A DNA stretch of 64,000 bases from Saussurea involucrata (Eukaryota; Streptophyta; Magnoliopsida; Asterales; Asteraceae). The first letter of the stretch is position 1; each line of letters begins with the position of its first letter. The stretch lies in contig CM066319.1 in NCBI GenBank assembly GCA_033807775.1, forward strand, positions 136,822,983-136,886,982, in the 5' to 3' direction. Shown piece after piece: positions 1 to 11,611 of this stretch. The notes beneath the pieces were generated by a model. It was not told the DNA's origin. It worked only from the letters and a program-made list of their open reading frames with translations, and ran no database searches. A program made the position numbers and the translations under genes.

Positions 1-1512
1 TTTCATCGACTTTGGATCGTCACATTTAGGGATGAGGGTAATAAGAGAGTCGTTAATGCCTGGAGGGAACCGACGGTGGTGTAGCCAACCGATGTCGGCC
101 TAAAAAATGTCATCGCCAATGGTTGGCCAAAATTGTTGGAAGAAACGTGGGTTAAAACCATCGGGACCCGGTGCTTTATCGGGATGCATTTGGAATAACG
201 CAATCTTGAACTCCTCTTTAGAGAACGGGGCCGTGAGGAGAATATTATCGTGTTCGGTTATAGATTCCAAAATTTTATCAACCATCTCCATAGCCAAGCC
301 ATTACTCGGGGAGTAAAGGTTGTGGAAGTACTCGGTAACAATTCTTCGAATACCATTCTCATCCGTGATCCAAGCCCCATCGTTATTTTGGAGCCTTCTA
401 ATCCAATTGCGTTTTCGTCTTCCATTCGCAAAAGCGTGGAAAGCTTTAGTATTGGCATCGCCATCTTTAAGCCAAAACACCTTTGCCCTTTGTTTCCAAT
501 GCTCTTCCTCCTTTAGGAGGAGGGAGACCATCTTGGTCTTGGTTTCATCGAAAGCTTTGGCGTCTTCCACCGAAGAGCTTTCTCTTAAACGCGAAAGCTT
601 GTAGGTACAATCCTTGATATCCGCCCTTTGAGTAGCAACAAGTTTCCGACCCCAAGTACTAAGTTTAGAAGCCAATGTCGAAAGTCTTTCCGGGAGGATA
701 CGTGGTGACGAAAAAACCCAGCTGTCCGTGACTAACTCGGACAGAGAGTCTTCCTGAAGCCATTTATTTTTGAACCGGAATATTCTATTAGTCGAGGATA
801 TAGTGTTCTCGGCATCCTGCGTATGCAACAAGATTGGTGAGTGGTCAGAAATCGGACTGATCAAATTTTCAACCCAGTGGTGTGGGAAGAGATTGAGCCA
901 AGATTGGGAACCGACGGCTCGATCCAATCTCTCATAGACCTCATTCGATTTCCCTTTGTGTCTGCACCAGGTAAACGGGAACCCATACATGGGAATATCC
1001 AATAAATTGCAGTCGGATAGCGCCTCGCGAAAACCTTGAATACACCAATCTGGGTGCTCTAGGAGGCCTTGTTTTTCCTGTTGAGAAACAAGATCATTAA
1101 AGTCTCCTATCACAATCCATGGTTTATTTGATCGGGTGGCAAGCGCTCGGAGAAGATTCCAAGAGTCGCGACGCCTTGTTCTTTCTGGATAACCATAGAA
1201 ACCCGTTAGACGCCAATTTCCATGATTACAATCCACAATTTCAAGATCAATAAAATTCTGAGAATACGGCAAAAGATAACATTGCACTTTATCATTCCAG
1301 AGAACACAAAGGCCTCCACTACGACCGTTAAAACTGACAGCGATACAAGAGTCAAACCCCAAACGATTTCTAAGGTAATCTACTTTTGATTGCGAGACAA
1401 GTGTTTCAAATAAAAAGATAACATCTGGCCGAGAGCCTCTTACAAGCTCTCTAAGTACCGGAACCGCCCGAGGATTGCCAAGACCCCGGCAGTTCCAAGC
1501 TAAAATGTTCAT
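1..1512 (-). pseudogene. LINE ORF2: endonuclease plus start of reverse transcriptase, broken by a stop, partial
   Basis: ORF2 encodes the nicking endonuclease and reverse transcriptase used for target-primed reverse transcription. Reading starts at 1512. The N-terminus MNILAWNCRGLGNPRA is the typical start of plant L1 endonucleases. Endonuclease motifs follow: IGDFND near residue 136 and ISDHSPILL near residue 220. An RT-proximal linker leads to PDKAPGPDGF near residue 450, the standard first RT block. At 100-102 the frame meets TAG. The same frame continues past it with RT-like residues (RRFPPGINDSLITLIPKC) to the window edge, so this is a point nonsense change rather than the natural end. 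The start overlaps the ORF1 stop as ATGA. Confidence 0.88.
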
Positions 1513-2862
1513 TGATGTAGGTAGGCCCGTGCGTCGGGTCCCGCCTCTGGTAAGTCTTGGTTCGAGAAAATAGTTGTCGGGGAAGAGAGATTATCGCTGG
1601 TGTGAGCGTCGGTCCCTTCCTGTTCGTTAGATTCCGCTTTCATCTTTATACCATGAAGTTTCTGTGCTTTATCTTTGATAGAAATTCTTTTCCTGCTCGG
1701 AGTGGGTGCATCAGGTATGGATAATCCAATAGCGACGTTTTGCATAGGTGAGTGGGTAGTATTTTGTTTTGCATGGGGATAAGAGAGATGCATATGGGTA
1801 CTGTTTGGGTTTGCATGGGAGAGAGAAGGGTTTTGCATGGTGTTGGAAGGAATACATGGGTGTGTATCCGTATGCATGGGGGTAAGGGGGTCCCACTAGT
1901 ACTACCACTATTCGGAAGGGATAGTATAGCAATTGATGGTTTTTGACTTGTAATGTGGTGTTGAACGGCTCTATGCTCCAAAAGATGGGGTAGGTTTCCA
2001 CGGTTCCCATCACCATCACCAAAAACTTTTTGGTTTCTGTCCCTCCCAAGGTTGCCAGGCAAGGTCAAATCTCCAATGGTCCTATCATCTTTCTCTTTTG
2101 TTATGGACTTGTCTTTATCCTTGATAGAAGAGGAAGGTTCCAGAGCACTTTCCTTCAAGACATAGTTGGTCATAGGTCTAGTTTGGTGATGATTGCCGTT
2201 CATGGGTAGGTTGTTCTTTCCAAAGTAAAAAGTTATTTTACTTTTATCATGATCAACCAAGGTGCTAGAAGTTACCTTAGATGAGGGATTTTCCGGCGAC
2301 GACGAGTTACTTTCGGCGATGTCTTCAGAAGCGACAATGTTGATTGGGGTATTGGGTTTTATGTTTTGTTGAGGGTTCTTGAGTTCTTCCACCATCCACT
2401 CCTTTTTTGCATAGAACAACATGAAACAATCTCCCACACATCCACTAGAGAGCCATGGTCCATAGAGTTGCATCAACTTCTTCTCCGGATCTTCTGGGTC
2501 ACGTATCGCCACTACTTTGTTTGTGCAATCTGGGATTTCATGGCCCCAAATTCCGCATCTGTAGCATATATTGGTAACCGATCGAATTTAAATTGAAGCC
2601 ACTTTATCCTCCCCTCAAACGGTATGAACAGACCCACACATGGTCGTTTATCGACCGGAAGATTAACCCGGGTAGTTGTACTTGCCCGGATCATGTCTAA
2701 GTTGGTACCTTTCCATTTGAGCTCAGCGTTTGGGTCAGCCTTTTTTACCCATGAAGAGAGATTATTTTTCGTGAAGAGACGGAGCGGTATATTGTTGATG
2801 GAGAGTTGTAGAGGGATAGTGTTGAGCTTAGCATCTTTCCAGTTACCTGAGAATTTGAATCA
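1509..2862 (-). pseudogene. LINE ORF1 (gag-like, zinc knuckle), frameshifted
   Basis: ORF1 encodes the nucleic-acid-binding particle protein. Three segments in different frames make it up. From about 2855 to 2550 the frame reads a DUF4283-like region (IPLQLSINNIPLRLF, then DMIRASTTTRVNLP). At about 2560 a one-base loss moves the frame, after which the zinc knuckle CYRCGIWGHEIPDC (C-X2-C-X4-H-X4-C) is plain, followed by LMQLYGPWL, a usual post-knuckle block. Around 1.87-1.91 kb the frame changes again, and the C-terminal part (PSRKRISIKDKAQKL) runs to the stop at 1509. The middle is a low-complexity stretch built on repeated 'tgcatgg' words. The stop shares bases with the ORF2 start. Confidence 0.78.
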
Positions 2863-3974
2863 ATCAATCAATCATCAATATATTAATATAAAGGAGAATG
2901 TATGAGAGTGCGTTAAGGAGAGGCCTCCATGGCCATTTATCTATTTTTCTACAATTTTGATTTATTTTAAATATAAGTCATATATTAAATGTTCTCATTA
3001 ATTACAAAAAATTTTAATTTTTCATTTTATAATTTTATAACATGGGTAACAATCAATATAAATCAAATACTTATTTTAATATGTTATATTTTTTATCCTT
3101 TAATAGGCTAACAATGCTTATAAAATAATTTTTTTTAATATTGTATGTTTTTGGTTATTTACATTTTTATGGATAAGCTAACAATACTTATAAATCAAAA
3201 CTTATTTAATAGTATATATTTTTTATTTATTTAATTTTTTGTTTTTCTTAATAAGTTAACAAGGATTATAAACCAAAACTTTTAAATTGGTTTATTTTCT
3301 TAATAAGCTAACAAAACTTTTCATTTTTAATTTTTTAATTTTATAAGATAGATAACAATGCTTATAAATTAATTATTTATTTTAATATGTTATATTTTTT
3401 TTACCTTTTAGTAGGCTAACAATGCTTATAAATCAAAAATCTTTTTAATATTGTATGTTTTTATTTATTTACATTTTTATGGATAACCTAACAATACTTA
3501 GAAATCAAAACTTATTTAATAAAATATATTTTGTATTTATTTAATTTTTGTTTTTCTTAATAAGTTAACAATGATTATAAATCAAAAATTTTAAATTATA
3601 TTATTTTTTTAGTAATATTTATACCAATTTTTTAAGATAGATAACAATGTTTATAAATCAAATATACTTATTTGAATAGGTTATATATTTATTTTATCTT
3701 TTAGTAGGTTAACAATGTTTATAAATCAAAAATATTTTAATATTGTATGTTTTTATTTATACATTTTTATGGAGTAACCTAACAATGTTTATAAATCAAA
3801 ACTTATTTAATAAAATAAATTTTTTATTTATTTAATTTTTGTTTTTATTAATAAGTTAACAATGATTATAAATCAAAACTTTTAAATTATTTTATTTTTT
3901 TAGTAAGATCTATACCAATGTCTGTATTCTTTCTTTTAGTAAGCTAACAATACTTAGTTTAATAAAGTATGGTT
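2863..3974. repeat. AT-rich spacer with three copies of a ~300 bp tandem repeat
   Basis: No coding potential. From about 3030 to 3915 three diverged copies of a ~290-305 bp unit follow one another, starting near 3037, 3341 and 3634. Each copy runs through the same landmarks: 'gataacaatgcttataaat', a T-rich run, 'aggctaacaatg', 'attgtatgttttt', and 'aataagttaacaatgatta'. Within each unit the short word 'taacaatg.ttataaat' recurs about every 70 bp, so the array has a lower-order periodicity as well. Probably an old satellite-like or LTR-internal repeat; no family recognised. Confidence 0.7.
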
Positions 3975-4716
3975 TTTTGTAACACCCTCAAATTTTGGAA
4001 AGAGCAACTAAATAAAATTTCGATAATACATCAAAATAACATAATTTCTCCCTATAAACTAATAAGGGAAATACCTCAATTTAAAGTCTATGATTAACCT
4101 CAACAAGTTATAACCCCAAATTTTATTACAAATGCTAAAACCACATCGGGTGTTATTTAACCCAAGAACAAGTTGCTAATCCCAAAGATGAATGCGGAAG
4201 ACTTCACTTAACCAATTCACCTCTCGAGCACACTACTAGCACTCGACCTTTCACAGTGTAACTAAGGCTATTCCCAAAACCTGTTGCACATGCCGACAAA
4301 TAAAAAGGGTTAGGCTAACACCTAGTGAGTTCAAGAGTTTTATCATGACCATATAATTCATAAAATGAGAGAAGTGCAATTTAAGTCATGAGTTCAAAAG
4401 AATTTACTTTAGATGCAAATCACCCATTTTCCAACTCACACAAATCCCGTGCTGAAAACTTTAATATAACATGATTCCCAAAATGGACTCAGCCCCAAAA
4501 CCAACGTGAAAGGTGAAATAGCATTTGATTCTCAAAACGATTGAATTCATAAATAAATCGCCATTATTTCAAACATTCCAAACATGGATAAAGCATAACC
4601 CATAACTCACATAACGTGGAAAACAATTCATATAAACATAACACGTCACCGAAAAAATGGATAGAAATAAATACCCAAAGCAACACCTTTCGGTGACGGG
4701 GGAGGCCCGTTTACAT
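3975..4716 (-). mobile_element. LTR fragment, part 1 (3' half of a minus-strand LTR split by a hAT element)
   Basis: Starts with TGTAACACCCTCAAATTT, the reverse complement of the LARD-A LTR 3' end, and can be followed base by base, with substitutions, against the reverse complement of about 7165-7988. It keeps the hairpin TAGGCTAACACCTA at 4311-4324 and the words for 'ccccgtcaccgaaaggtgttg'. It stops at 4716, where the hAT-type element begins; the alignment resumes at 22400. No primer-binding site follows the LTR 3' end (below 3975), so this is a 3' LTR or a solo LTR. Confidence 0.82.
4709..4716. repeat. 8 bp target-site duplication GTTTACAT (left copy; right copy 22392-22399)
   Basis: GTTTACAT occurs at 4709-4716 immediately before TAGGGGTG and again at 22392-22399 immediately after CACCCCTA. 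The uninterrupted LARD-A LTRs have one copy of the corresponding site (about 7160-7170, reverse complement gtatacatcgcacgtg), so the empty site is visible in this same window. An 8 bp duplication is the hallmark of hAT transposition. Confidence 0.93.
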
Positions 4717-5269
4717 TAGGGGTGTGCATCGGTCGGGTTCGGACGGATCGGGGCCGAAAACCCAATACCCGATCGGGTTTCGGGGTGGAGTTACAGAACC
4801 CGAAACCCATCCAATTAGAAAATCGGATATCGGATTTCAGGGGGATCGGATTTCGGGTAAGTCGGGTCAGGGCTGTCGGGTTACTCTTCTCTTGCTTTTC
4901 CAGATCACTACTTTCTCTCTCAATGAATCTGAAAAGGCGACATTCGTTTGTTGTTTTGATTTGATGGAATCATCTCGAGGTCTGGAAACTCCGATCTTGA
5001 CGAATAATAAAATTGGGGGAAAAATGATATGTTGATGCTATTCTCGATTTGATTTGAGTTTAGAGTTCATTAATTTGTTTTGTTGATTAATTAATTAAAA
5101 CAAGGCGAAAAAGGAGGAAGATGTAACACCCCGAAAATCCTAACTCCAATTGTAAATGAGTCCGTCTAGATTTATTAAAAAGGACAAGGTTTTGCTTTGG
5201 AGTGTGGAACACGTAATGCTATTTGGATCTCTCGAGAATTTGGCCAAGCTTGGACTCGGTACAAGTCCA

Positions 5270-5505
5270 ACGAGTATGACACTCGCGAGAGTGACATGGT
5301 CACTTTCAAAGTGTCACTTTCGCCAAGAATGTACCGAGGGTTTTGGGAGGGCCAGCGAGTATGACACTCGCGAGAGTGACATGGTCACTTTCGCAGTGTC
5401 ACTTTCGCCGAAAGTATACCGTGAGCATTTTGGGTAGCGGGCGAGAGTGCCCCAACGACTGTGACATGGTCACTCTCGCCGTGTCACAATCGCGAGCGGA
5501 CTCCG
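5270..5505. repeat. Tandem units rich in GTGACATGGTCAC palindromes (LARD-A 5' LTR)
   Basis: About three units of ~80 bp. Each carries a version of 'gagtatgacactcgcgagag' followed by the perfect palindrome GTGACATGGTCAC and then 'agtgtcactttcgcc'. The same array is in the 3' LTR at about 11760-11990. The nested palindromes give strong local hairpin potential close to the LTR 5' end. Confidence 0.8.
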
Positions 5506-6797
5506 AGGGTTTTAAACCCATGCCTTTCAGCTTTCTTTCATTTCTATTCCATCTCTTTCTCTCTAAACTCTCCCAAAACCGAACCCTAACCCTTCAAAAC
5601 GATTTTGAAGCCATTGAAGCCACAAATCTTGTAAATCAAAGTCCCTCCTCCATCTCGTTACAAGGATCCTTAGGTTGAGGTTGGTATTTCTCATCTCATC
5701 TCCTTTTGGTTGGAATTTCTACACTATTCTAGGGTTTTACCCAACCCTCTCCTAAACCTTTCATTTCTTTGGGTGAAGTGAAGATTGAAGCTCACTTTGG
5801 TAACACTAGAAGTGTTTGGTTGGTGGATTCACTTGATGATTGAGGTAATCTTCTTCCCTTTATTTTGGAAATTAGGGTTTCGATGTATCGGTTATTTTGG
5901 GTGTAATATGTTGGGAGAAATGATTCTAAATGTTTAGGGAATGATTCTACATGGTTGGATTGTGATATTGATGGATGGAAATTCATAAATCTAGGTTTTG
6001 GAAGTTTTGGCTTGAGGATGCAAACTTCATCAAAGGAGCATACGTTTGGGAAAAATCTAGATTTAGCTTAATCTAGCAGAGGTGAGTTCAAGTTACTTTG
6101 CGAAAACTTTGTACATGCCAAAATGTTATTTTTCCAAGTAATTGTGTGTTTTACCTGAAAATTATTAATATTGGGTTCTTTCGTGGATTTTACCTTTTGA
6201 GGTATTAATTGTTGTAAATATTATAAAACACTACTTTTGGATATTTTGGAAAAATGTGATAATAAATCATACATGAAATGAGTTGATTTATGTAATAAAT
6301 GGAGTCTATTTATTATAAAAATGCATTGTGGATGTTTTGGAAATATGCATATAGTACATCATGTAATGTTTTGAAAACGTAAAGGCGTGAGTCATTAGAA
6401 ATGAGGGTTTACCCGATCCAAAGTGTTATTTCGGGTTTTCATGGAATCGAAGTATTTACCGGCAAACGGTGTGTGTTGTTATATTTGATGTCATTTTATA
6501 ACTTTCATAAACTACCTTTTTTTGGAGTTAGTTGAGCTTGTGGCTCGGTATTGAATCTTATTAAGTCTTGGGGACATTTGTCCAGTTTTGGTAACACAAG
6601 ATTGAGTTTTGATAATGAATTATGTTATTGGGGAATTGCATGTTTTGAATGCATGTGTTTATTTATTTGGGGTCGTGTAATATTTAGACCTTGATAGCTA
6701 TGGATCCATAAACATTTGAGTTTCCCTTAGTCTCGCGGGCAAGAGGTCGGAATTGATTGAGCTTAGTTTTACGAGACGTTAGTTTATTTTGTAGAAC

Positions 6798-6980
6798 GGA
6801 ATAGGCATCGGGTTCCATGATAAGTAAGGCGTGGACCTAGATGGTCGGGCTTCGTCTCATGGGCAGTAAGGTGTAATTCCATATATGTGCTTAGCACGGG
6901 ATAGGCATCGGGTTCCATGATAAGTAAGGCGTGGACCTATATGGTCGGGCGTCGCCTCATGGGTAGTAAGGTGTAATCCC
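6798..6980. repeat. Two-copy ~100 bp direct repeat in LARD-A 5' LTR
   Basis: 'ataggcatcgggttccatga' through 'cagtaaggtgtaatt' occurs at about 6801-6883 and again at about 6901-6979 with few changes. The same pair is present in the 3' LTR (about 13297-13472) and, reverse-complemented, in the older LTR at about 22590-22760, so the duplication predates the split of these LTR copies. Confidence 0.8.
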
Positions 6981-7988
6981 TAATGTGCTGTTATGGATTT
7001 GGAGTGACCCAATGTATAGACCTGGAGTGGTTGAAGTTGAGAACTCCCTAGTCTCGCGGGCAATAGATCTGGAGTGATTGAGCTCAGTTTACGAGAGTAA
7101 TCCACGTGTGTGTTTTATTGCATAGTAAGTGACCCACTTTAGTGTCCCGTCACGTGCGATGTATACGGGTCTCCCCCGTCACCGAAAGGTGTTGTTTTGG
7201 GTATTTATTGCTACTCATGTTTTCGGTGACGTGTTATATTTATATGGATTGTTTTCCATGGTATGCAAGTTGTGGTTTATATCTCGTCCGTGTGTGATGT
7301 TTTTGGGTATTTGTGTTTATCCATGTTTTCGGTAACGTATCATATTTATGAGAATTGCATTTCCATGTTATATGAGTTATGGATTATGTTTTTACCATGT
7401 TTGGGATGTTTTTGGAATAATGACAAATTGAATTATGGATTTAATTATTTTGAGTATCAAATGGTATTTCACCCTATTACGTGGATTTTGGGAATGTGTC
7501 TATTTTGGAAATCATATTGCATTAAAGATTTCATTTATGGGAATTGTGGGATTTGGAAAACGGGTGCTTTACATTTAAAGTAAACTCTTTTGGAATCATG
7601 ACTAAAAATCTACACTTCTCTCGATTTATGAATTTATATAGTCATGATAAAACGCTTGAACTCACTAGGCGTTAGCCTAACCCTTTTTATTTGTCGGCAT
7701 GTGCAACAGGTCTCAGGTTGGGAGTAGTTCTAGTGACACGTGTGAAAGGTCGTGTGCTAGTAGAGTGCTCGTGAGGTGATTTGAATTAGTGAAGTCTTCC
7801 GCACGTATTTGGAATTAGCAATTTGTGTCGTGTTAAGTAACACCCGTTTAAGTTAATTTATTGGGGGAAATTATAATGTTTTAAATTCCGAGGTAATTTA
7901 AGGAATGAATTGTAGAAATGATTTTATCTTGTTGGGTATTTTATTGAAATTTTATTTAGTTGCTCGTTCCAAATTTGAGGGTGTTACA

Positions 7989-10900
7989 AGTTGGTATCAG
8001 AGCATAAGTTTGAGAGATTTAGGTGTTGATTTTGGATACCTAGACTCAAACTAGCGTTTGTTTAAGTAAATGAGAGTGAAATTCACCTTTAGGCACTTTA
8101 AGATAGGATGTTTTGAAGTTGATGGATGTTGTTAGAAACGAGAGTCACGTTGGGAGTAACAAGGATAATCATGTATGGTGCGTTCATAGTGACACTTGGC
8201 CAGTGTCATGGTGAACCTGCTAGTACATGTGTGTACTTGAATTACTTTAATGTGATAATCGTTGGGGTAGTGAAGGAGGTTCTAAGCTAGTAGTAGTTGA
8301 AATAGATGGGCGATTCTAGTATTAGTCACTTGGGGTGACGATAAGCATGATAACTGCGTTAAGTAGACCGCTTCGGGTCGAGATTGATGGTTGGATTAGA
8401 ACCATAGGCCAAATGAGCCGATTTTGATTTGAGGAAAGACCGTAAAGTTAATTGATGTGATTCCCAACTTGCCTTAAGAGGTTAAAGCATCCGGATGACA
8501 ATAGTGGACCGGAGGGATTTGGAAGGGTATGAGTTCAGATGTTGAATGCCGACTAAGTCATGCACAAAGTTTATGTTGAAAATAAAGTTCATCAACTATT
8601 TCTTGTGTTTCCAATCGTTATATGGATTGTGTTATGAATTTTGGGAAATGTTTGGCACACACACAAGATTTTGAATCATGGTTTTAACGTGCATGAAATT
8701 ATTTTATTGCGAGAGTCGCAAACTCTGCCGGGATTTGTTTTTCCTTATTTCATTGTTGTTCAATATTTGTTTCGGATATAATGATAATCATATTTTATGA
8801 TGTTTAAGATGTTGGGCAATAACTACGGCTTGTGACTTTAACATTGGATCTCCTCCACATATGTTAGAGTTTGGACGGAAAGTTATTTTCCATTATGTCT
8901 ATGTAAAGTCATTTTGGGAATTTGTTTAATGTGAGTAGTTAAACAATGTTGTTTATATGATATTACCCTAGAAGGGGATTTTGGGATTTGGCGTCGCATT
9001 CATGATTTTGCTTATAGCGATTTGGCTTTGGAAGCATGATGTTTAGTGCCGTTTTATTGACTTGAGGTCATTGAGTCCATTGAAGTTCATGGAGTTTTAT
9101 TGTACGACGTTTTGTGTCGTGTGGGTACAATTTTACTATATGCATACTCTATTTGCTTATGTGAAAAGTTTACGAGTTATGTTGAGCATTTGGTCCCACT
9201 CGAGTTTTGGTGAGAAAAGTTAATTTTATGCCATAAGGCGACTAAGAAGAGATGAGTTTGGGACTCTAGTGTCGCGTAACTTTTCTTTTAAGAGTTTGTG
9301 TTATTAAGTATTTCGTTGCAAATAGTTCAGTATATGGATTAACTTATACGTGACTTAGGTAGTGCATGAAAGAACATTTTTGGTAACATTCGTAATGATA
9401 TACTGGGTGCGCTTTTGGTCAGTTAAATGTTTTATTATCATTTTCATGTAGATGCGTTATATCGACTTAGGGGTATGCATAGTTTGGTAACCATTGTTTC
9501 TCGTCACATTGTTGAACGAATCGTGAGTGAAATTATTTTATTAACTCATTGTACAAGTGATGACCATTCGGTCAAAGGGTGTTTTGGTGTTGTGGAAATC
9601 ATGCATAGTTCGCAATATTTTACATTTTGAAAACACGAATGTATGAGTCATTGACATTGGTCAATTTTGATTTGCCGAATATTTTTGGAAAATTGAAAAC
9701 CTTTTGGTTTGGAGGAAATGTGTATTTTGAGTATTTTGACAAATACATTTTAAGCAATGACGTTTCGACGTTTTATGTTCCAAGTACGAAATTTTGAGGA
9801 AAGTGCTTCGTGATAAAGATTTTAGAAAACTCGTTTGTATAAAATTATGATGTGTGGGATTCTTATGTTTTGAACATTGATGCGCACCGTTGGTGCAATT
9901 TGGAATTTGAGAATAAGTTCGAACCCTTTTTGGTGTCAATAAAATTATTAACACTTATTCCCTCGTATATTTTGGAAAAACGCATTGTTGTGTGCAAGTT
10001 GCCAAAAACGTCTTATTCAAATGTTATTATCGGATCGGATGAGAAATCTTGGGGAAATCGATTTAAAGGATTTCATCCCTTGAAATTTTGGTGTGAGTTA
10101 ATTGGTTCATGTGTGTCATTACAAGAAATTTCTAAGAAGTGTTACAAGCTTGCATGCCTACCCCAATTTGAAATTTTCTCATGATGTTTTAGTCGATATT
10201 TTCAAATGATGGAAACGAATTAGTTTTGTCTTTAAACTTGGAACTTACACAAGTCGGTTTGTGTTTTGACTAGAGTGTAATTATGAATCGTTTCATCGTT
10301 TTGTGTAATAAACTGACGCGCGCAAATTTGATTGGTAAATCTTGTTTCATGCCATTTTATGGTTAGAAAGGAAATTTTGGAGTCAAATGTCGTTTGGACT
10401 TCTGTTTGAAATACGTGCACAACTTTTGTTGCACCCTGTTTAACGTCGGACAGTTACCTTACGTGAATGTCATGAGTCAATCCATACTAGAACCGTGTCG
10501 GTTCATTTTAAGAAGCTGTTTATTACGCTTTAGCGTTTTGTTGATAATCTGAACTGCGATGAAATAATTTTTCAACATGGTTTTCATATGTGGGACGAGC
10601 GTGTCCGTTTTTGCGTAACTACCGAATTAATGATAGTAGTTTTCTATTCGTACAATTATTTCTATATGAAATTCCTTATGTTGAAAACTTTGTGAAAGGT
10701 TTTGTTGTTTGGCATATTTATTGAATAATGCACTTGAAACCTTGAACTCGTTAGGACCATGGAAAGGGTAAGTAAATCAGTTAAGGATAAGTGCGTGTAG
10801 CACTTCGACAGTGGAAGGTTGGGTATTCCACGCGTGATAGTACGGTAAGCCGAATGGTATCGGTTGAGGGGATGATGTCCTTTTGAAATTAAGAGGATAA

Positions 10901-11611
10901 ATTCGCAGTAACCTATATTAAGGTATGTGGTATATTTAAGTGTCGACTTTTGGGCTTCAGGCTAAGAACCGTTAGTGTAACCGAGGGATTTTAGTCCGAT
11001 TTTAAAGGAATGATGGTAATGGCTGTAATATTCTTAAGACGCTCAATTGTGATAAGAGGAGTTAGTGAAATGACTTGCCTCGTGTGGTAAGGGAATCTGC
11101 TGACCGGATGATTGATAATTAGGCATATCGTTGGGATTGGGTAATTGACGAGTCGATGAAGACCGTTGGTGTTGAATCGATGGAATCCGCTGAGAGCAAA
11201 TGCTAATTCAGTAGTGGGATTAATTGGGAATACTGAAGTTTTGGTTAAAGGTTAGTAATGATTAAACGTTGGGTTGGTTTGGAGAGAAAGTTTAAGAATA
11301 CGTGAAGGTGGTATGATTGGGGATTCAAATCTGTCATTGGGATAGTATGGACCACTTAAGGTTGGGAGACAACTTAATCTGGTGGCCAAAAGGCCCCTCT
11401 AGCAGCTTAGTCCTTCAGTTGAACGTGGGTGTTTTACGCCTAATCGAGGAATCGTTGTGAGTAACACCAAGAAACCGATGTGGACAATTATGTGGGAAAT
11501 AAATTGGAACCGGGTTGAAACCGAGGGAATTTGGAATTTGTTGGGCGCGGTGGCCATTAAGTGAGTGAGGACTACATTTCGAGGACGAAATCTCTTTAAG
11601 GTTGGGAGGAT
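7989..11611 (+). other. LARD-A internal region, non-coding
   Basis: 3.6 kb without any frame resembling gag, protease, RT, RNase H or integrase; the longest open stretches are about 110 codons and match nothing recognisable. The region ends with a purine tract (about 11597-11611, aaggttgggagga). No microsatellites stand out. It behaves like the conserved non-coding core of a LARD rather than a decayed coding region, because recognisable pol remnants are absent although the element is recent. Confidence 0.75.
7990..8002 (+). promoter_or_regulatory. LARD-A primer-binding site (initiator tRNA-Met type)
   Basis: TTGGTATCAGAGC lies two bases after the end of the 5' LTR. Its last 12 bases are complementary to the 3' end of plant initiator methionine tRNA, the standard primer for minus-strand DNA synthesis of many plant LTR elements. 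Confidence 0.85.

Larger units (their letters stand above)
1..2862 (-). mobile_element. L1-type LINE (non-LTR retrotransposon), decayed and 5'-truncated
   Basis: Minus-strand element reading from about 2862 down through the left edge. It has the plant L1 order: an ORF1 with a CCHC zinc knuckle, then an ORF2 with an AP-endonuclease-like N-terminus followed by reverse transcriptase. The sequence above about 2862 is unrelated AT-rich DNA and no ORF1 start codon is visible, so the 5' end is truncated. The 3' end (most of the RT, poly-A tail) lies outside the window. Decay includes a single-base loss in ORF1, a second ORF1 frame change near 1.9 kb, and an in-frame stop in the RT. Confidence 0.88.
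5122..7988 (+). repeat. LARD-A 5' LTR
   Basis: 2867 bp, TGTAACACC...GGTGTTACA. It contains a GTGACA-type palindromic repeat near its start (about 5270-5500), a ~100 bp direct repeat at about 6798-6980, and the hairpin TAGGCGTTAGCCTA at 7666-7679, 309 bp before its end. Near-identical to 11612-14481. Short ORFs in it lie in repeats and are not convincing genes. Confidence 0.92.

Noticed and set aside
7129..7583. ORFs of 68 and 106 codons in LARD-A LTRs (also 13622-14076)
   Set aside because: Repeated in every LTR copy with differing frames, no domain, and located in a regulatory LTR; treated as chance.
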